From the NCBI GenBank assembly GCA_009779755.1, contig WRDO01000009.1, positions 27,486-91,485 of the forward strand: a stretch of DNA of 64,000 nt. Reading direction: 5' to 3'. The number at the start of each line of letters is the position of its first letter. Position 1 is the first letter of the stretch. Origin of the DNA: Defluviitaleaceae bacterium. Its GTDB lineage: Bacteria > Bacillota > Clostridia > Lachnospirales > WQUN01. Below are positions 35,983 to 46,438 of this stretch, piece after piece. A program made the position numbers and the translations under genes. The notes beneath the pieces are model-generated. The model saw only the letters and a program-made list of their open reading frames with translations. It was not told where the DNA came from and did not search any database.

Positions 35983-38900
35983 TTAGAATCCTGTATCCGT
36001 AATGATGATGTCCAACATTACCATTAAATCGCCCATTGTGAAAGAGCCCCGCGGGTTTATCGCCCCGGTGACGAAGCCGATGTCCGCCGCTTTTAATATA
36101 CTTTGTTGTAAAGCGGGCGCGGCGTCGTTGATCCCGATCACCATTTGCGGCGCGGTCATGGGTACGATGGCGCGTCGCGTACGCAACTCATAAAAGCGTA
36201 CCAATATGTCAACCGCTTGCTCGTACGTAAGGGCCGACGGCGCGAGCATCCGCGCGCGTTCAAGGCTTTGCCTGTCTGCGGCGGAAAGGTTGGCACCCAT
36301 CATCACGTTGCCTTGGTTATTGGCCAGCGCGTTTACGATATTGTTAAACGCGGCGGAACTGACCGCCATACGGGGATTGTACTCATGCATATCCGTAAAA
36401 GTCAACCGTGCCGTCACGCGTTGCATGGCGGGGAGGGAGGTATCATTGGGGAAAGCCGTCCGCGGAGCTTCACGCGAAACGGCGGCGAACGTACCGGGAC
36501 GCAGGGTTTCCGTACGCATTCCCGCCGTGTCCTGCCAATTCGCCGTTTGCGGTGAAGTGAAGAACAATCCCGTGCGTACCGTACCGTCAGGCCCCGCAAC
36601 GTGATCCGTTTGCGCGGTGACCCCGATGGCACGGGCGAAGTTGTTTAACGTAAGCGTGCGTTGGTGCGTAACCGCGGTAACGCTGAGGCGTTGGGGCAGC
36701 GACATATAACGGTTGTTTTGCGGCAACGCGGGTAAACCCGCAGCGTTTTCGTTGGTTTGCATCGCGATGCGGATTTCCGACCCCACACCCATATTCAACG
36801 CCCGTACCGCCGCGGTGTCAAACGCACCCGGCGGGATCGACACCATCGTATCGCCGAAGTCGATTTCCAACGTGATTCGCCGTTCGTCGAATGCGCGCAG
36901 GATCGTCCACGGGATGATCAATTCGCGGTTATTTACGGGCCATTCCGTTCTGCGCGCATACTCGGATAAATCGACCGTATAACGGTGCACGCGGCTGTCG
37001 ATTAAGCGGCTGATAAAACGCTGGTCAGCTTGTTGGTCGGGTCTTCCGTCCGCGCCGATACGGTTTGTGCGGAATCGCCATTGCAACGCACCGTTAGCAT
37101 ATGTGATCTCCCAATCGTATTCGGGTAAAGGGAACTGTTCCGGTCGGAACGCGCCGTCGAAATCGTCCGCGCCGGGTGACGTCGAGAGTTCCATGTTTAC
37201 CCACGGGGATTCCGCCCGACGCATCGTGAGCGGGTTGAAAGCGACCAACGCGGGGAGCGTAAACGTCACGGCGTCCAAGAAATCCGAATTGTCGGCCAAT
37301 TGTATTTCATAGCTGTAGCTGCGCGCCGCGCCGCGTGTGACGGTCATGACCGTCCGCGCACGTGCGTAATAATGGCGGTTGTGGATCAAATCCGCGAAGC
37401 GGATGGCGTAATCACGTTCCCGCATGTTTGCGATATTAAGCACCTCTACCGAACCGCCGGTCGATTGGCCCCCCGAAGCGCGGGGCAGGGCGTGCGTCCT
37501 GTAATCCGAAATCGTGCGCGTCAGCAGGAAATTGATCGCATTCGATTCGATCGGTTCATATTCGGTGTTATTGGTCAAGTTAAACGCGTTAAGGTGCGCA
37601 CCGCTCACCAAACCCAAACCGGGCGGCATGGGTGCGGATATATCCCTCGTTTGGATTTCGATGGGGTTGGACCAACCGGAATATATATTATCCGCGTTAA
37701 ACGCCCGTATCCAAATATAATGAGCCGTATCGGGGAATAAGTCCTCGATCGTAAAATGATGGAACGGGTTACCCCCCACATTAACGAGGCGTTTTTGCCC
37801 GTCGGGATTTGCCGAGCTTTGCCACAATGCCTGTATATCATCCCAAGTAAGGTGCACGAACCCCGGATTGTCGGGATGCGCCAAAATCGATTCGCTCCAA
37901 CGCAGTTCGTAACGGATTAACGTACGCGGGTCGGGGTTTTCGTCCCCTTGCACGCCCCAACGCACGCTTACCGCGCTGTCCGTCGCCGGGTCCCCGGGGA
38001 AGAGTACGGGCGTCGTGGGCGTCGGTATCGAAGGGATAAATTCATCGGGTACGGTTACGATTACATAAGTGGGGTATAGGGATAATAACGTCGGGTTCGA
38101 CCCGGGGGCGGTATGGGGTTGGAAAAAAACCACGTACGCGGTGTTGGGTTTTAAAGCGGTGCCTTGAAATTCGGTGAAGGTATAGGAGGATGTCCCGAGC
38201 AGCGGGTTGGGGGTCGGCCTGCCGATGTGTTCCCACATATCGGTGTTTTCCTCCAAGAGGAGCCATTCGTCGCGGTATGCTTCAAAGGCGCCTTCCAGCG
38301 TCGTTTTTCCCAAAGACGCGCCGAAAGCCAAAACATCGGCGTGCTCAACTACGTGGATGCGGTAATGCATGTGGAATGCGTCCTGCACACGTAAAGGGAG
38401 CGGCCCGTTCGGGAAGTCGCCGATCCCCAAATAATCGAGGATCGCGTCCCGCGCTTCGTTTGCGAAAACGGAAAGCGAGGACGGATCACGGAACCGATTT
38501 TGACCCGCAGGCGTACGGTCGAGCATTTGGCTCCACAAAACGGAATCGCTTTGGATCATCGTGTTTAGCGACGCCCAATTACGTACGCCGGGGATTAATC
38601 GGGCGGCACTGCCGAAGAGCAATTCATCGTTGCTTTCACGTATACCCGCCGACGCGTACCAACGGTCCCATCCGCGTACGGGGTCGGGGTTCCCGATTTC
38701 CACATAACGCAGGTCCCAATCGAGGGTTATGGCGGGGTCTTCGTCGGGCAGGTTGGTAGCCTTACCGCGAAGGGGCGGTGCTTCGACCATCTCCGGTATA
38801 AGGTGCAAGTCATCCTCAGGGGGGATGTAGATTACGCCGAAGGACGGGGCTGAAACGGACGGCTCGAAAGCGTTTCCGCCCGGGTGGGGGCGAACGGCCT

Positions 38901-40797
38901 CGATACGCACGAAGTAAACGTTATTCGCGGTCATGGGGCGTAATTCCGTCACCGTCCCGGAGGGATTGACCCAAGTGTAATGGGTAAGGTTAAACCATTC
39001 ATAATGGGGCAGCAGTTCATCAGGTTTTATCATACCAGGGTTGGGAATGATTTCGGGGAACACGGTAGCCGCGAAGGGCGCCTGCGCACCCGACGGCCAA
39101 TTGATGCTCGACCACGAATCCGAAATAAAAACACGGTATTGTATATCCATATCGATGTAGTTACGCCCTTCCAATTGGGCTTCGAATGGGAAATGATAAA
39201 GGTTGGGATCGGATGCGTCACGTTTTTCCGCGTCACTGCGCGGAGCGCGGGCAAAGGCGCGCCATGCCAGCGAAAGGTACAGGAAACGGTCGTTGTCGTC
39301 CGTTACGGCGCGGATGGGTTGCAAAGTGGGGGTATAAGGCGTGAAATCCGCGTCGTCGGGGTTATAGAAAGCCATATTGGAACGCCCCAGGAAATCATAT
39401 TCGACTTCCGGGTTTTCGCTCCTTCTGTAAATCCGAAGTGTAAACGCCAACGGGCGTATGGGGTTGATCTGCCCTACGGGCCACCAATTTTGACGGGTTG
39501 CGTGCGCGCCCGACAGCTCCGCTATGATACCGCCCGAAGGGGTGGGATATTGATCGATAGGGGGTGGGTCTATCGTAGGGAACGGATCGTCCCACCATTC
39601 TATGATGACGCGGTCGGCGGAGTTCGCCGCCAAGTTGCTCCAATGCAATCGCAAAGACCCGTCGCCGTCCTCCACCACGTTGAGCGTCGGTGTCATGATC
39701 CTTGACGGGCTTTGGTAATGGTGGAAATTTTGCGGGCGGGCAGCAAATGAAAAGGAAGTGTTTTCAAGGATAATGCTGTTACCCGCCGCGCCCGATTGGC
39801 GTACGCGGTTGCCGTCCGCTTGGTTGCGCATGGGTTCTATCCGTACGAAATAGCTGTGCCCGATTTGCATACCGGGGTGTGAAAGGGTATGGCGGAGGAT
39901 TTGCCGGCCGCCTTGTGCCGAAAGGACGGTAAGGTTTTCCGTGGATACGATGCGTTGGTTTTGGGGTAAAGCGGAAAGCGGTGCGCCGGTGAGCGCGTTG
40001 TGTACGGTAAATTCCCAAAAGGGAAAACTTTGGCTGCCCCACAGGGGGTTTTCCCAATCGATAACGATCGCGTCGTCCGTCACGAACGCGTTAATCACGT
40101 TGATATCGGTCATAAAAACCATACCGCGGTGTTCCGCGTCGGGGTGCGCTTGTTGCGGGTTAACTTCCGCGGGGACGAAGTTCCACCCGTCACGGGGTTC
40201 GCCGCCCGGGGTAAGGGGCGGCAGTTGCGTATACACCGGTATCTGATGGAAGGGTCGGATATCGATTTCGTACAGGCTGCTGGGGGATAGTTCGACGTTT
40301 AATGAAAACAATAACCGCGTTCCTCCGGGTACTTCGCCGTTGGCGGCTCGGGAGCCCGCTAACGCAAGCAGTTCGTCCCGTTCAATAGACACCGTGGGGT
40401 AATGGACGCCCGTGGTACGGTTAAAAAACGTAATATCGTAGCGGGAAGGGTAACGCGTCCACAAACCGCTCCCGGGTCGTATATTCCATTCGACCCCGCC
40501 GTGCGCGTCGATTAATTCCTGCGGTAAGGGCTGCCCCGTACCGAGGTGATGGTTCGGTATTTGCCATTGCATATCATTGGGCATCGCCGCGGGGGGTTGG
40601 GTCCATATAAATTCGATGTTATATCGGTTGCCTGTCGCCGCGGGTGAGGTATCCAACGACCGTATTTCGGCTTCCCGTCCCAAAAAGCGCGTTACCGGCG
40701 TACCGTGCGCGGGGCGCAGCGTAAACGCGGATACTTGCAACGGGAAAGCGCCGATGGTTATGACCGCGGCGAGTAAACAGGCCAAAATCCTTTTCAT
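35983..40797 (-). CDS. Giant secreted Fn3-like surface protein (1,604 aa)
   Basis: A signal peptide (MKRILACLLAAVITIGAFPLQVSAF) is followed by many Fn3-like beta-sandwich units, seen in repeated patterns such as ...ITLDWDLRYVE, VRWGVQGDENPDPRTLIRYE, HYIWIRAFNADNIYSGWSNP and TLNVVEDGDGSLRLHWSNL. A region near residues 1,250-1,420 recalls the Cohesin/Vault-like folds seen in similar giant proteins but is not assigned. The last ~150 residues (ERARMLAPSALTYEQAVDI, ADIGFVTGAINPRGSFTMGD) look like divergent SLH repeats. ATG 40797 overlaps the TAA of the upstream giant gene as TAATG, so both are in one operon. It probably forms or decorates the cell surface. No catalytic domain recognised. Confidence 0.7.
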   Translation of the reverse strand: MKRILACLLAAVITIGAFPLQVSAFTLRPAHGTPVTRFLGREAEIRSLDTSPAATGNRYNIEFIWTQPPAAMPNDMQWQIPNHHLGTGQPLPQELIDAHGGVEWNIRPGSGLWTRYPSRYDITFFNRTTGVHYPTVSIERDELLALAGSRAANGEVPGGTRLLFSLNVELSPSSLYEIDIRPFHQIPVYTQLPPLTPGGEPRDGWNFVPAEVNPQQAHPDAEHRGMVFMTDINVINAFVTDDAIVIDWENPLWGSQSFPFWEFTVHNALTGAPLSALPQNQRIVSTENLTVLSAQGGRQILRHTLSHPGMQIGHSYFVRIEPMRNQADGNRVRQSGAAGNSIILENTSFSFAARPQNFHHYQSPSRIMTPTLNVVEDGDGSLRLHWSNLAANSADRVIIEWWDDPFPTIDPPPIDQYPTPSGGIIAELSGAHATRQNWWPVGQINPIRPLAFTLRIYRRSENPEVEYDFLGRSNMAFYNPDDADFTPYTPTLQPIRAVTDDNDRFLYLSLAWRAFARAPRSDAEKRDASDPNLYHFPFEAQLEGRNYIDMDIQYRVFISDSWSSINWPSGAQAPFAATVFPEIIPNPGMIKPDELLPHYEWFNLTHYTWVNPSGTVTELRPMTANNVYFVRIEAVRPHPGGNAFEPSVSAPSFGVIYIPPEDDLHLIPEMVEAPPLRGKATNLPDEDPAITLDWDLRYVEIGNPDPVRGWDRWYASAGIRESNDELLFGSAARLIPGVRNWASLNTMIQSDSVLWSQMLDRTPAGQNRFRDPSSLSVFANEARDAILDYLGIGDFPNGPLPLRVQDAFHMHYRIHVVEHADVLAFGASLGKTTLEGAFEAYRDEWLLLEENTDMWEHIGRPTPNPLLGTSSYTFTEFQGTALKPNTAYVVFFQPHTAPGSNPTLLSLYPTYVIVTVPDEFIPSIPTPTTPVLFPGDPATDSAVSVRWGVQGDENPDPRTLIRYELRWSESILAHPDNPGFVHLTWDDIQALWQSSANPDGQKRLVNVGGNPFHHFTIEDLFPDTAHYIWIRAFNADNIYSGWSNPIEIQTRDISAPMPPGLGLVSGAHLNAFNLTNNTEYEPIESNAINFLLTRTISDYRTHALPRASGGQSTGGSVEVLNIANMRERDYAIRFADLIHNRHYYARARTVMTVTRGAARSYSYEIQLADNSDFLDAVTFTLPALVAFNPLTMRRAESPWVNMELSTSPGADDFDGAFRPEQFPLPEYDWEITYANGALQWRFRTNRIGADGRPDQQADQRFISRLIDSRVHRYTVDLSEYARRTEWPVNNRELIIPWTILRAFDERRITLEIDFGDTMVSIPPGAFDTAAVRALNMGVGSEIRIAMQTNENAAGLPALPQNNRYMSLPQRLSVTAVTHQRTLTLNNFARAIGVTAQTDHVAGPDGTVRTGLFFTSPQTANWQDTAGMRTETLRPGTFAAVSREAPRTAFPNDTSLPAMQRVTARLTFTDMHEYNPRMAVSSAAFNNIVNALANNQGNVMMGANLSAADRQSLERARMLAPSALTYEQAVDILVRFYELRTRRAIVPMTAPQMVIGINDAAPALQQSILKAADIGFVTGAINPRGSFTMGDLMVMLDIIITDTGF

Positions 40798-43700
40798 TAT
40801 AACCCGACCTTTCCGTCCAAGGTTGCCAGCATATTAAAGAAGTCACCCACGGTAACGGGGGACGCGGGCCGAAGCTCCCTGTCGTCCACAATCCCCAGTT
40901 CAAAAGCGGCGCGTACCGCTTGCGCGTAGCGAGCATCCAACGTCATACCCGCGGTATTGGCGTGGTTGCGTATGATTATCGAATCAATTCGCGTACGGGT
41001 CTTATTTTCATATAACGCCATAACCAAGGCGATGGCTTCCTGTTGCGATACCAAACCGTTTGCGTTGCGGTTGGCTAAGGGTACGTTCAAATTGGAGGAA
41101 ACCCACGTCATCGGATCCGCCGAAGCGGGTGCGTTCGCCAGCCGCGCGATACTGCCTACCACTTCGTGGCGGGTCGCGTTGCGATGCAGATCGATTCCGA
41201 TTGTGTTGGGGAAAAGACCCGCCAGCCCGTAACGGGCGATCATTGCCGTTATGGCGTTGCCGTGCGGTACGTTTTCGATCCCGGGGACGTTTACCGTTTG
41301 CCCCGCGAAGGCGTACAAACCGGGGGCTTGCGCGGTCAACGCGACGCCGTTTGCATGTTCGACGGCAGGCAACGGCTGCCATTCCGGGTTTGCACCGCCG
41401 CGCGTTTGCGTGAAAGCGGTCACGGACACATCGGGCCCGTTGCCTGTGGATACGATGTGTATAGCCGCGTCAAATGCCGCGACAGGGATTTGCTGCGGAG
41501 CGATGATCCCTATGCTATTTGGGTTGGGGGGTATGTCACGCAGGATCATGCGGCTTATTTCCGCCGCCAACGCGTTTTCCACCGTTGCAAGGTAATCCAA
41601 CATCAGATATTCCGCACGTTCATTGTTGTGTTCGCCGCGTTCGACGAGGTTCCTGATATTTTGCCGTATAACCGGGTTGGATGCGCGGTCTTCGATAAGT
41701 TGTGTGGCGCGGTTGGTCATTTGCGTGTCCCACGTGCGTATATCGCGGGTGTTCGTATTCACGCCTACCAAGTCTATCCTTACGTCCACGGCATCACCCA
41801 AGGGCGGGGTCCCGTGCAAATTACCCGGGATCGTTTGCCGTTGTAATGTGATCCGTACGAAATAATCGTTTATGTTTACGTTACGCGATGAAACATGACG
41901 GGTCATGTCCATAATCGCGCGGTTATGTTCTTGGTTAAGGAAACGCGGCGCAAAAATAACCTCCATGTCATCGTATGCGGACGAAAACCCTTTTCGGTTT
42001 TCATTGGCTTCCAAGATACCCGATACAGGTAGGTAATAAATACTCGTCACCGCATCCGTATTGTGCAGGGGAATGGCGGCGCCCGGCGCGTCAACCAAAG
42101 CGCGGAACGCGTCGGGGCGATACACCACGCGCAATAAAGCGGGTGTATCAACTGCGATCCAAAACGGCCGACGCACTTGGTCCATCAATAAACGGCGCAG
42201 ATGATCAAGCCAGTTGTCGGTATCACGTTCCAGTTGGAAGCGGTTATCGTCCCATGCCGTGATAAATGTAAGGACGTTCGACCATACGGAGGTATCGCCC
42301 GTCGCGCGGTCGGTAAGGCGTACGCGCATTTGGTAATTCGTCCCCGACGTGAGGTTACGCAATAATAAATGGAAGCGGTTATTGATCAAATTACTCGGAT
42401 TGATCAGGGAAGCGATGGGGACTTGAATAATATCGCCCCACGGGTCGCCGTCCGCGCGTATTTGGTACTCAAATACCAAGGTTTCGTCGGGCTCGCGCAT
42501 CGTCGTTATGGTTTCCATCGCGGGGTGGGTCCAGCTTACCAGTACCTGCGTTTCGGGGTCAAAGCCGGGGCGGTGGCCGCCGTCTTCCTCACGTAAGTTT
42601 TGCGGCGGTTGTACCACGAGGGCGGTTACGCTTTCCTCTACCCATGAGGAACGGTTTTCCAGCGTATGGGGCTCGCCTGTAACGGGATCGATGAGGATGA
42701 CCCTGCGGACCGTCCTTACATAATAGAAGTACAGGTTATTGGGCCGTAGGGTACGGTCGGTGAAGGTGACTTGGTTGGGATGATCGGGGCGTCGGGGCTC
42801 AAAGGCATAAAGTTCCGAGGGCGAATTTAAGGGGATTTGAGCGGTCGATTGTCCATGCCGCAATATATCTATAAGAGGATTGTTATTATCGGCGGGGACC
42901 GACCCATCCAAGAAGGGATGGCGGCGTTGGTTGGTGCGCCAGCCGATGGCGTCGGCTCTGCCGTTTACGATATCGGCGAGCGGCGTTTCTTCATACGGGT
43001 CAAAATTAACGATCCTGTCCGTTACGCGGAGGATTTCAAATTCAATCGCGACTACGGCGGGGTCTTCCGAAATTATGTTATCCCAATACAAGGTTACTTC
43101 CGTTTGGGTTAATGTTTCTTTGCAATGGCTCAGTCCCCCGGGTGCGGGCGGTATGACTTCGCCGGGCCCCGGTACTTGCGGCGTGCCGATGGTGACGTCC
43201 CCCGTCAGCGCGGAAGGTACGGAACGGCGGGAAACAGGCGTAAGCGGCGGCGGCGGGGTCCCCGGGGGTTGTTCCATGATGGGGTCGCCTGCGATTTCCC
43301 CCGTTAATGCCGCTCCGGTGGTTACGTAACGGTCAACGACCATATCGGCGAACAGGAAGTACCGCTGATTTTCGTCCAAGCCCGTAAGTGAAAAAGCCAA
43401 CGGGAAGGGAAGGGTTGTATGGATGGCGCGCGCGGTAGCGTCCAGTATGGCATCCCTGTCGTTTGCATAATCCCATCTGCCCATCCAATCCATGGCGTTA
43501 AATTCCGCCGCCGGCATGAGGGGGATATCGATGATGCGCAAAACCTCACCGCTGCGTAACGCGCCCAGATAATCGGACAAATTAATTGACCCGTCCGTAT
43601 CGATTTCATCGACGAACGCCAGCGTATAATCCTCATGGACCGACGTCGGCGCGGTTTTTATTCTGTTGATTTCATCTTCGAACGCGCTGATGTATACGTT

Positions 43701-46277
43701 AAAAAGTACCAACGGCGCGAAAACGTAGTTATGATCGCGATACGCGCGTAATGCCGGCGTGGGTACGTTAAATGAAACGTTCAGCATAGGCGGTTCGTTC
43801 GGGTTCGTTTGGGTGGTTGCCGTAAAGGCGGCGGGCGGCGGCGGCGTCAATTGGTCGAAGTCGTCCAACGTAAGGGACGCGAAGGGGGAGCGCGGCCAAG
43901 CGTCTTCCAATTCCACGCGGGGGTTATTGCCGAATTGCTCCCACCGCGGTTGCACGAACATATAATAAATACCGGGGAAACGGTAGGGGTCCGCGATGGC
44001 GGGGTTATATGCAAGTACGTGTAAAGCGGTCAAGTCACTGAAGGTCACTTCGCCGAGCATAAAATGCCCTTCCTGCCGCAGTAATCCTTCGCCGGCGGGA
44101 ACGGTCAGCCCGGTATCGGGGTAATAAATCGAATATTCCGCGAAAATGCGTCTGGGTTGCCCGGCCGAAGCGGGGACATCGGTCATCCGAACGTTGATTT
44201 CCGCAAAGAGTTCGGCGTCATTCGCCACCGGGGTCGAACTGCGGAATAAACCGTACGTGACGGTTACGCTGTCGAAAACGGTTCCCGTCGGGCCGGTCGG
44301 CCCCCATTCCTCGAACATACCGAACAACCGCTCCGCCAGCCCCATTTCCCATTCTACGCGGTAGGTAAGGTCCGCTTCCAGCCCTTGCGGTTGATCCGGT
44401 GAAACCCTGCGTACCCGATAATGTTCGCGTTCTATCGAAAAACGGTTGGGCGGACCCAGTGACGGGCGGTCAACGGGTCGGATGATAACCGTTTGGGATT
44501 GTACCCGCGCGGCGGCGGCGGCATCGAAATGGATCGTATACCTGCGCACGCTGGCGGGGGGCGAATGGAAGGAGATGGGGATATGCATCACGTCGGACAA
44601 GCCGTCGAAATGGATGGGGATCGGGTTGCCGCCGCCTACCCAAAGGGGATCGAATACGTATGTCCCCGCGATATACGGCATGGAAGGGTATACCGATTGG
44701 CAATGCCAACGGAAGGGCGTGACGCGGAAGCTGACCGTCCCGGCGATCGGGTTGGGCAGGGTGTAACGCAGCAAGGTGTTCAGGTTGATCCGATTCCCCG
44801 CGGTTCCCCTGTGATAGAAGGAGGAACCGTCCCGCGGGGCGTTGAATATGGGCGCGCGTTGCACGGCGAGCGTGATTTCGTCATATATGATACTCGGCAT
44901 CAAGCCGCCGATTTGGAGGCGTAATACACCCAAGTCCCTTCCCCAAGCCTGTGCGGTTAATATATCCGCGTCCAAAAGTTGTATGTGGTTCGGAGCGGGG
45001 GCATGGCGGGCGGGGTTGACCGCTGTTAAAAAAGCCGCCGTTATCGCGCTGTGGGAGACCACTTCGGCTATATTGGGGATAAAAATCGTAAAGGCTTCCG
45101 TTGTTTCCGCCGTCCCTTCGGAGCCTACGTGGATATAGATATCCGGTGTCCAGCCCGCGATGGTGGGTTGGATGTTCCGTTCGATACCGTCGCGGAAATC
45201 CACATTGAAACGCCCCGTCTCCTCGTCGAAGAAGCGGGGCAAGGCAATGCGGATATCCAAGCCGTTATCGGCCATACCGGGATATTCGTCATGGATGACC
45301 ATGTTAAGGTCGCGGGTAGTATATGAAGGGATTTCGCCTGCGAACGTACCGCCCAACAGGGACGCGGGTGGGGTTTGCCACTGGTTGCCGACCGTGTGGA
45401 ACAACGTTTCGGAGGGATCCGTTATATCAACGACCGACGCGAAGGGGATGACGTCGATGTCCCGTACGGAAAAGCCGGGAAATACGAAAACCCTGTCATT
45501 ACCCCCGAAGGCTGTCGGAGATGCCACATACAGCGGCCAACCCAACGCGGCGCGTGAATCCTCACCGACGCCGGCCGTATTCGGCAGCCAAGCGTGCGCG
45601 TGTATTTCATGGACCGTATGCAACGGGTCGGTGACGTCGAAGAAATAATTGTCGGCGTTTGCGCCGGTATAGAATTCGAGCGTGAATCCGTGAACCGCCC
45701 CAAGCGGCAGGTTGTCCATATAGAACATGAAGTTCTTTTCGATACCGGCGTCCGCAGACCACAGGAAGCGGAAGGTTTCACCCGATACCCCGCAATCGAA
45801 TTGAATACCGTTACCGATACCCATCGTGTGGCGCAAGGGTTCAAAGACCGTTACGGGCGTATCGTATATAACCGCCGGCGGCACATCGTCCAAACGGGGG
45901 AAGAAATGATAATGCACTTCGATTTCGGCTGCGCCGGGGACGTGGCGTACCCACAATTCGATCTTGTCGCCGTTTTCGGTAAAGAAGCGCAGTACGTGCA
46001 TACCCAACGCGTTAACCGCGTTGGATACGGCCCATTGCAAAAACACGCTGCCGTCGGGTAATTGGTCCGGTACATGCCTGTATTCGACATTGGTGCCCGG
46101 GGTACCGAATACCAATCGGCTGTCGAGCCTTGCCTCCAACCTCGTGCCCGTCGCGGGATGGGCGAAGGCTTGGATCAACCCCGTGGAGGGTGTCAACCCG
46201 AACGGCGCGACAACGCCGAAGAACATCACGATCGCAAGCCATAAGGCCACTTTCTTTTTTACGCTGTGAAACTTCAT
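40797..46277 (-). CDS. Giant secreted Fn3-like surface protein (1,826 aa)
   Basis: Start at ATG 46277 (GGGGG 9 nt upstream) opens a signal peptide (MKFHSVKKKVALWLAIVMFF, cleavage near IQAFA-HP). The longer frame from 46406 is rejected because it would contain the promoter. The N-terminal ~650 residues are beta-rich and unassigned. Several Fn3-like units follow (AFTATTQTNPNEPPMLNVSF, TEVTLYWDNIISEDPAVVAI, VLVSWTHPAMETITTMREPD, TNYQMRVRLTDRATGDTSVW). The C-terminal ~170 residues (NATRHEVVGSIARLA, GLVSQQEAIALVMALYENKT, ARYAQAVRAAFELGIVDDRE) are SLH-like. Architecture and tail resemble the next gene, so the two are probably paralogues with a shared surface role. Confidence 0.7.
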   Translation of the reverse strand: MKFHSVKKKVALWLAIVMFFGVVAPFGLTPSTGLIQAFAHPATGTRLEARLDSRLVFGTPGTNVEYRHVPDQLPDGSVFLQWAVSNAVNALGMHVLRFFTENGDKIELWVRHVPGAAEIEVHYHFFPRLDDVPPAVIYDTPVTVFEPLRHTMGIGNGIQFDCGVSGETFRFLWSADAGIEKNFMFYMDNLPLGAVHGFTLEFYTGANADNYFFDVTDPLHTVHEIHAHAWLPNTAGVGEDSRAALGWPLYVASPTAFGGNDRVFVFPGFSVRDIDVIPFASVVDITDPSETLFHTVGNQWQTPPASLLGGTFAGEIPSYTTRDLNMVIHDEYPGMADNGLDIRIALPRFFDEETGRFNVDFRDGIERNIQPTIAGWTPDIYIHVGSEGTAETTEAFTIFIPNIAEVVSHSAITAAFLTAVNPARHAPAPNHIQLLDADILTAQAWGRDLGVLRLQIGGLMPSIIYDEITLAVQRAPIFNAPRDGSSFYHRGTAGNRINLNTLLRYTLPNPIAGTVSFRVTPFRWHCQSVYPSMPYIAGTYVFDPLWVGGGNPIPIHFDGLSDVMHIPISFHSPPASVRRYTIHFDAAAAARVQSQTVIIRPVDRPSLGPPNRFSIEREHYRVRRVSPDQPQGLEADLTYRVEWEMGLAERLFGMFEEWGPTGPTGTVFDSVTVTYGLFRSSTPVANDAELFAEINVRMTDVPASAGQPRRIFAEYSIYYPDTGLTVPAGEGLLRQEGHFMLGEVTFSDLTALHVLAYNPAIADPYRFPGIYYMFVQPRWEQFGNNPRVELEDAWPRSPFASLTLDDFDQLTPPPPAAFTATTQTNPNEPPMLNVSFNVPTPALRAYRDHNYVFAPLVLFNVYISAFEDEINRIKTAPTSVHEDYTLAFVDEIDTDGSINLSDYLGALRSGEVLRIIDIPLMPAAEFNAMDWMGRWDYANDRDAILDATARAIHTTLPFPLAFSLTGLDENQRYFLFADMVVDRYVTTGAALTGEIAGDPIMEQPPGTPPPPLTPVSRRSVPSALTGDVTIGTPQVPGPGEVIPPAPGGLSHCKETLTQTEVTLYWDNIISEDPAVVAIEFEILRVTDRIVNFDPYEETPLADIVNGRADAIGWRTNQRRHPFLDGSVPADNNNPLIDILRHGQSTAQIPLNSPSELYAFEPRRPDHPNQVTFTDRTLRPNNLYFYYVRTVRRVILIDPVTGEPHTLENRSSWVEESVTALVVQPPQNLREEDGGHRPGFDPETQVLVSWTHPAMETITTMREPDETLVFEYQIRADGDPWGDIIQVPIASLINPSNLINNRFHLLLRNLTSGTNYQMRVRLTDRATGDTSVWSNVLTFITAWDDNRFQLERDTDNWLDHLRRLLMDQVRRPFWIAVDTPALLRVVYRPDAFRALVDAPGAAIPLHNTDAVTSIYYLPVSGILEANENRKGFSSAYDDMEVIFAPRFLNQEHNRAIMDMTRHVSSRNVNINDYFVRITLQRQTIPGNLHGTPPLGDAVDVRIDLVGVNTNTRDIRTWDTQMTNRATQLIEDRASNPVIRQNIRNLVERGEHNNERAEYLMLDYLATVENALAAEISRMILRDIPPNPNSIGIIAPQQIPVAAFDAAIHIVSTGNGPDVSVTAFTQTRGGANPEWQPLPAVEHANGVALTAQAPGLYAFAGQTVNVPGIENVPHGNAITAMIARYGLAGLFPNTIGIDLHRNATRHEVVGSIARLANAPASADPMTWVSSNLNVPLANRNANGLVSQQEAIALVMALYENKTRTRIDSIIIRNHANTAGMTLDARYAQAVRAAFELGIVDDRELRPASPVTVGDFFNMLATLDGKVGL

Positions 46278-46311
46278 ATATATAGCCCCCACATTTTTAT
46301 CCCTGTCAAGT

Positions 46312-46339
46312 ATTATATCGGCATCCGGCAAATCATCAA
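46312..46339 (-). promoter_or_regulatory. Sigma-A promoter of the giant-gene operon
   Basis: Minus strand TTGATG (46339-46334), 16-bp spacer, TATAAT (46317-46312), 35 bp upstream of ATG 46277. Confidence 0.6.
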
Positions 46340-46363
46340 TGATTAAAATATTATTAACACAAT

Positions 46364-46397
46364 ATGACAGAAACCCCCGCCGTACGAACGTTATGAT
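46364..46397 (+). promoter_or_regulatory. spoIIE promoter with unusual 22-bp spacer
   Basis: ATGACA (46364-46369) resembles a -35 and TATGAT (46392-46397) a -10, separated by 22 bp. No other -35 fits at 16-18 bp. Spo0A-activated sigma-A promoters of Bacillus spoIIG and spoIIE have similar 21-22 bp spacers. No convincing 0A box (TGTCGAA) was found. Confidence 0.4.
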
Positions 46398-46438
46398 ATC
46401 GGACAAGCCATGTATGGATGATGCGGGGGGATTTTACA

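Noticed and set aside
41166..41846. Open frames of ~200 residues opposite the giant surface genes
   Set aside because: GC-rich antisense shadows with arginine- and glycine-rich composition; no start signals or families.
46278..46406. N-terminal extension of the first giant protein
   Set aside because: It would cover the consensus promoter at 46312-46339 and place residues before an evident signal peptide.
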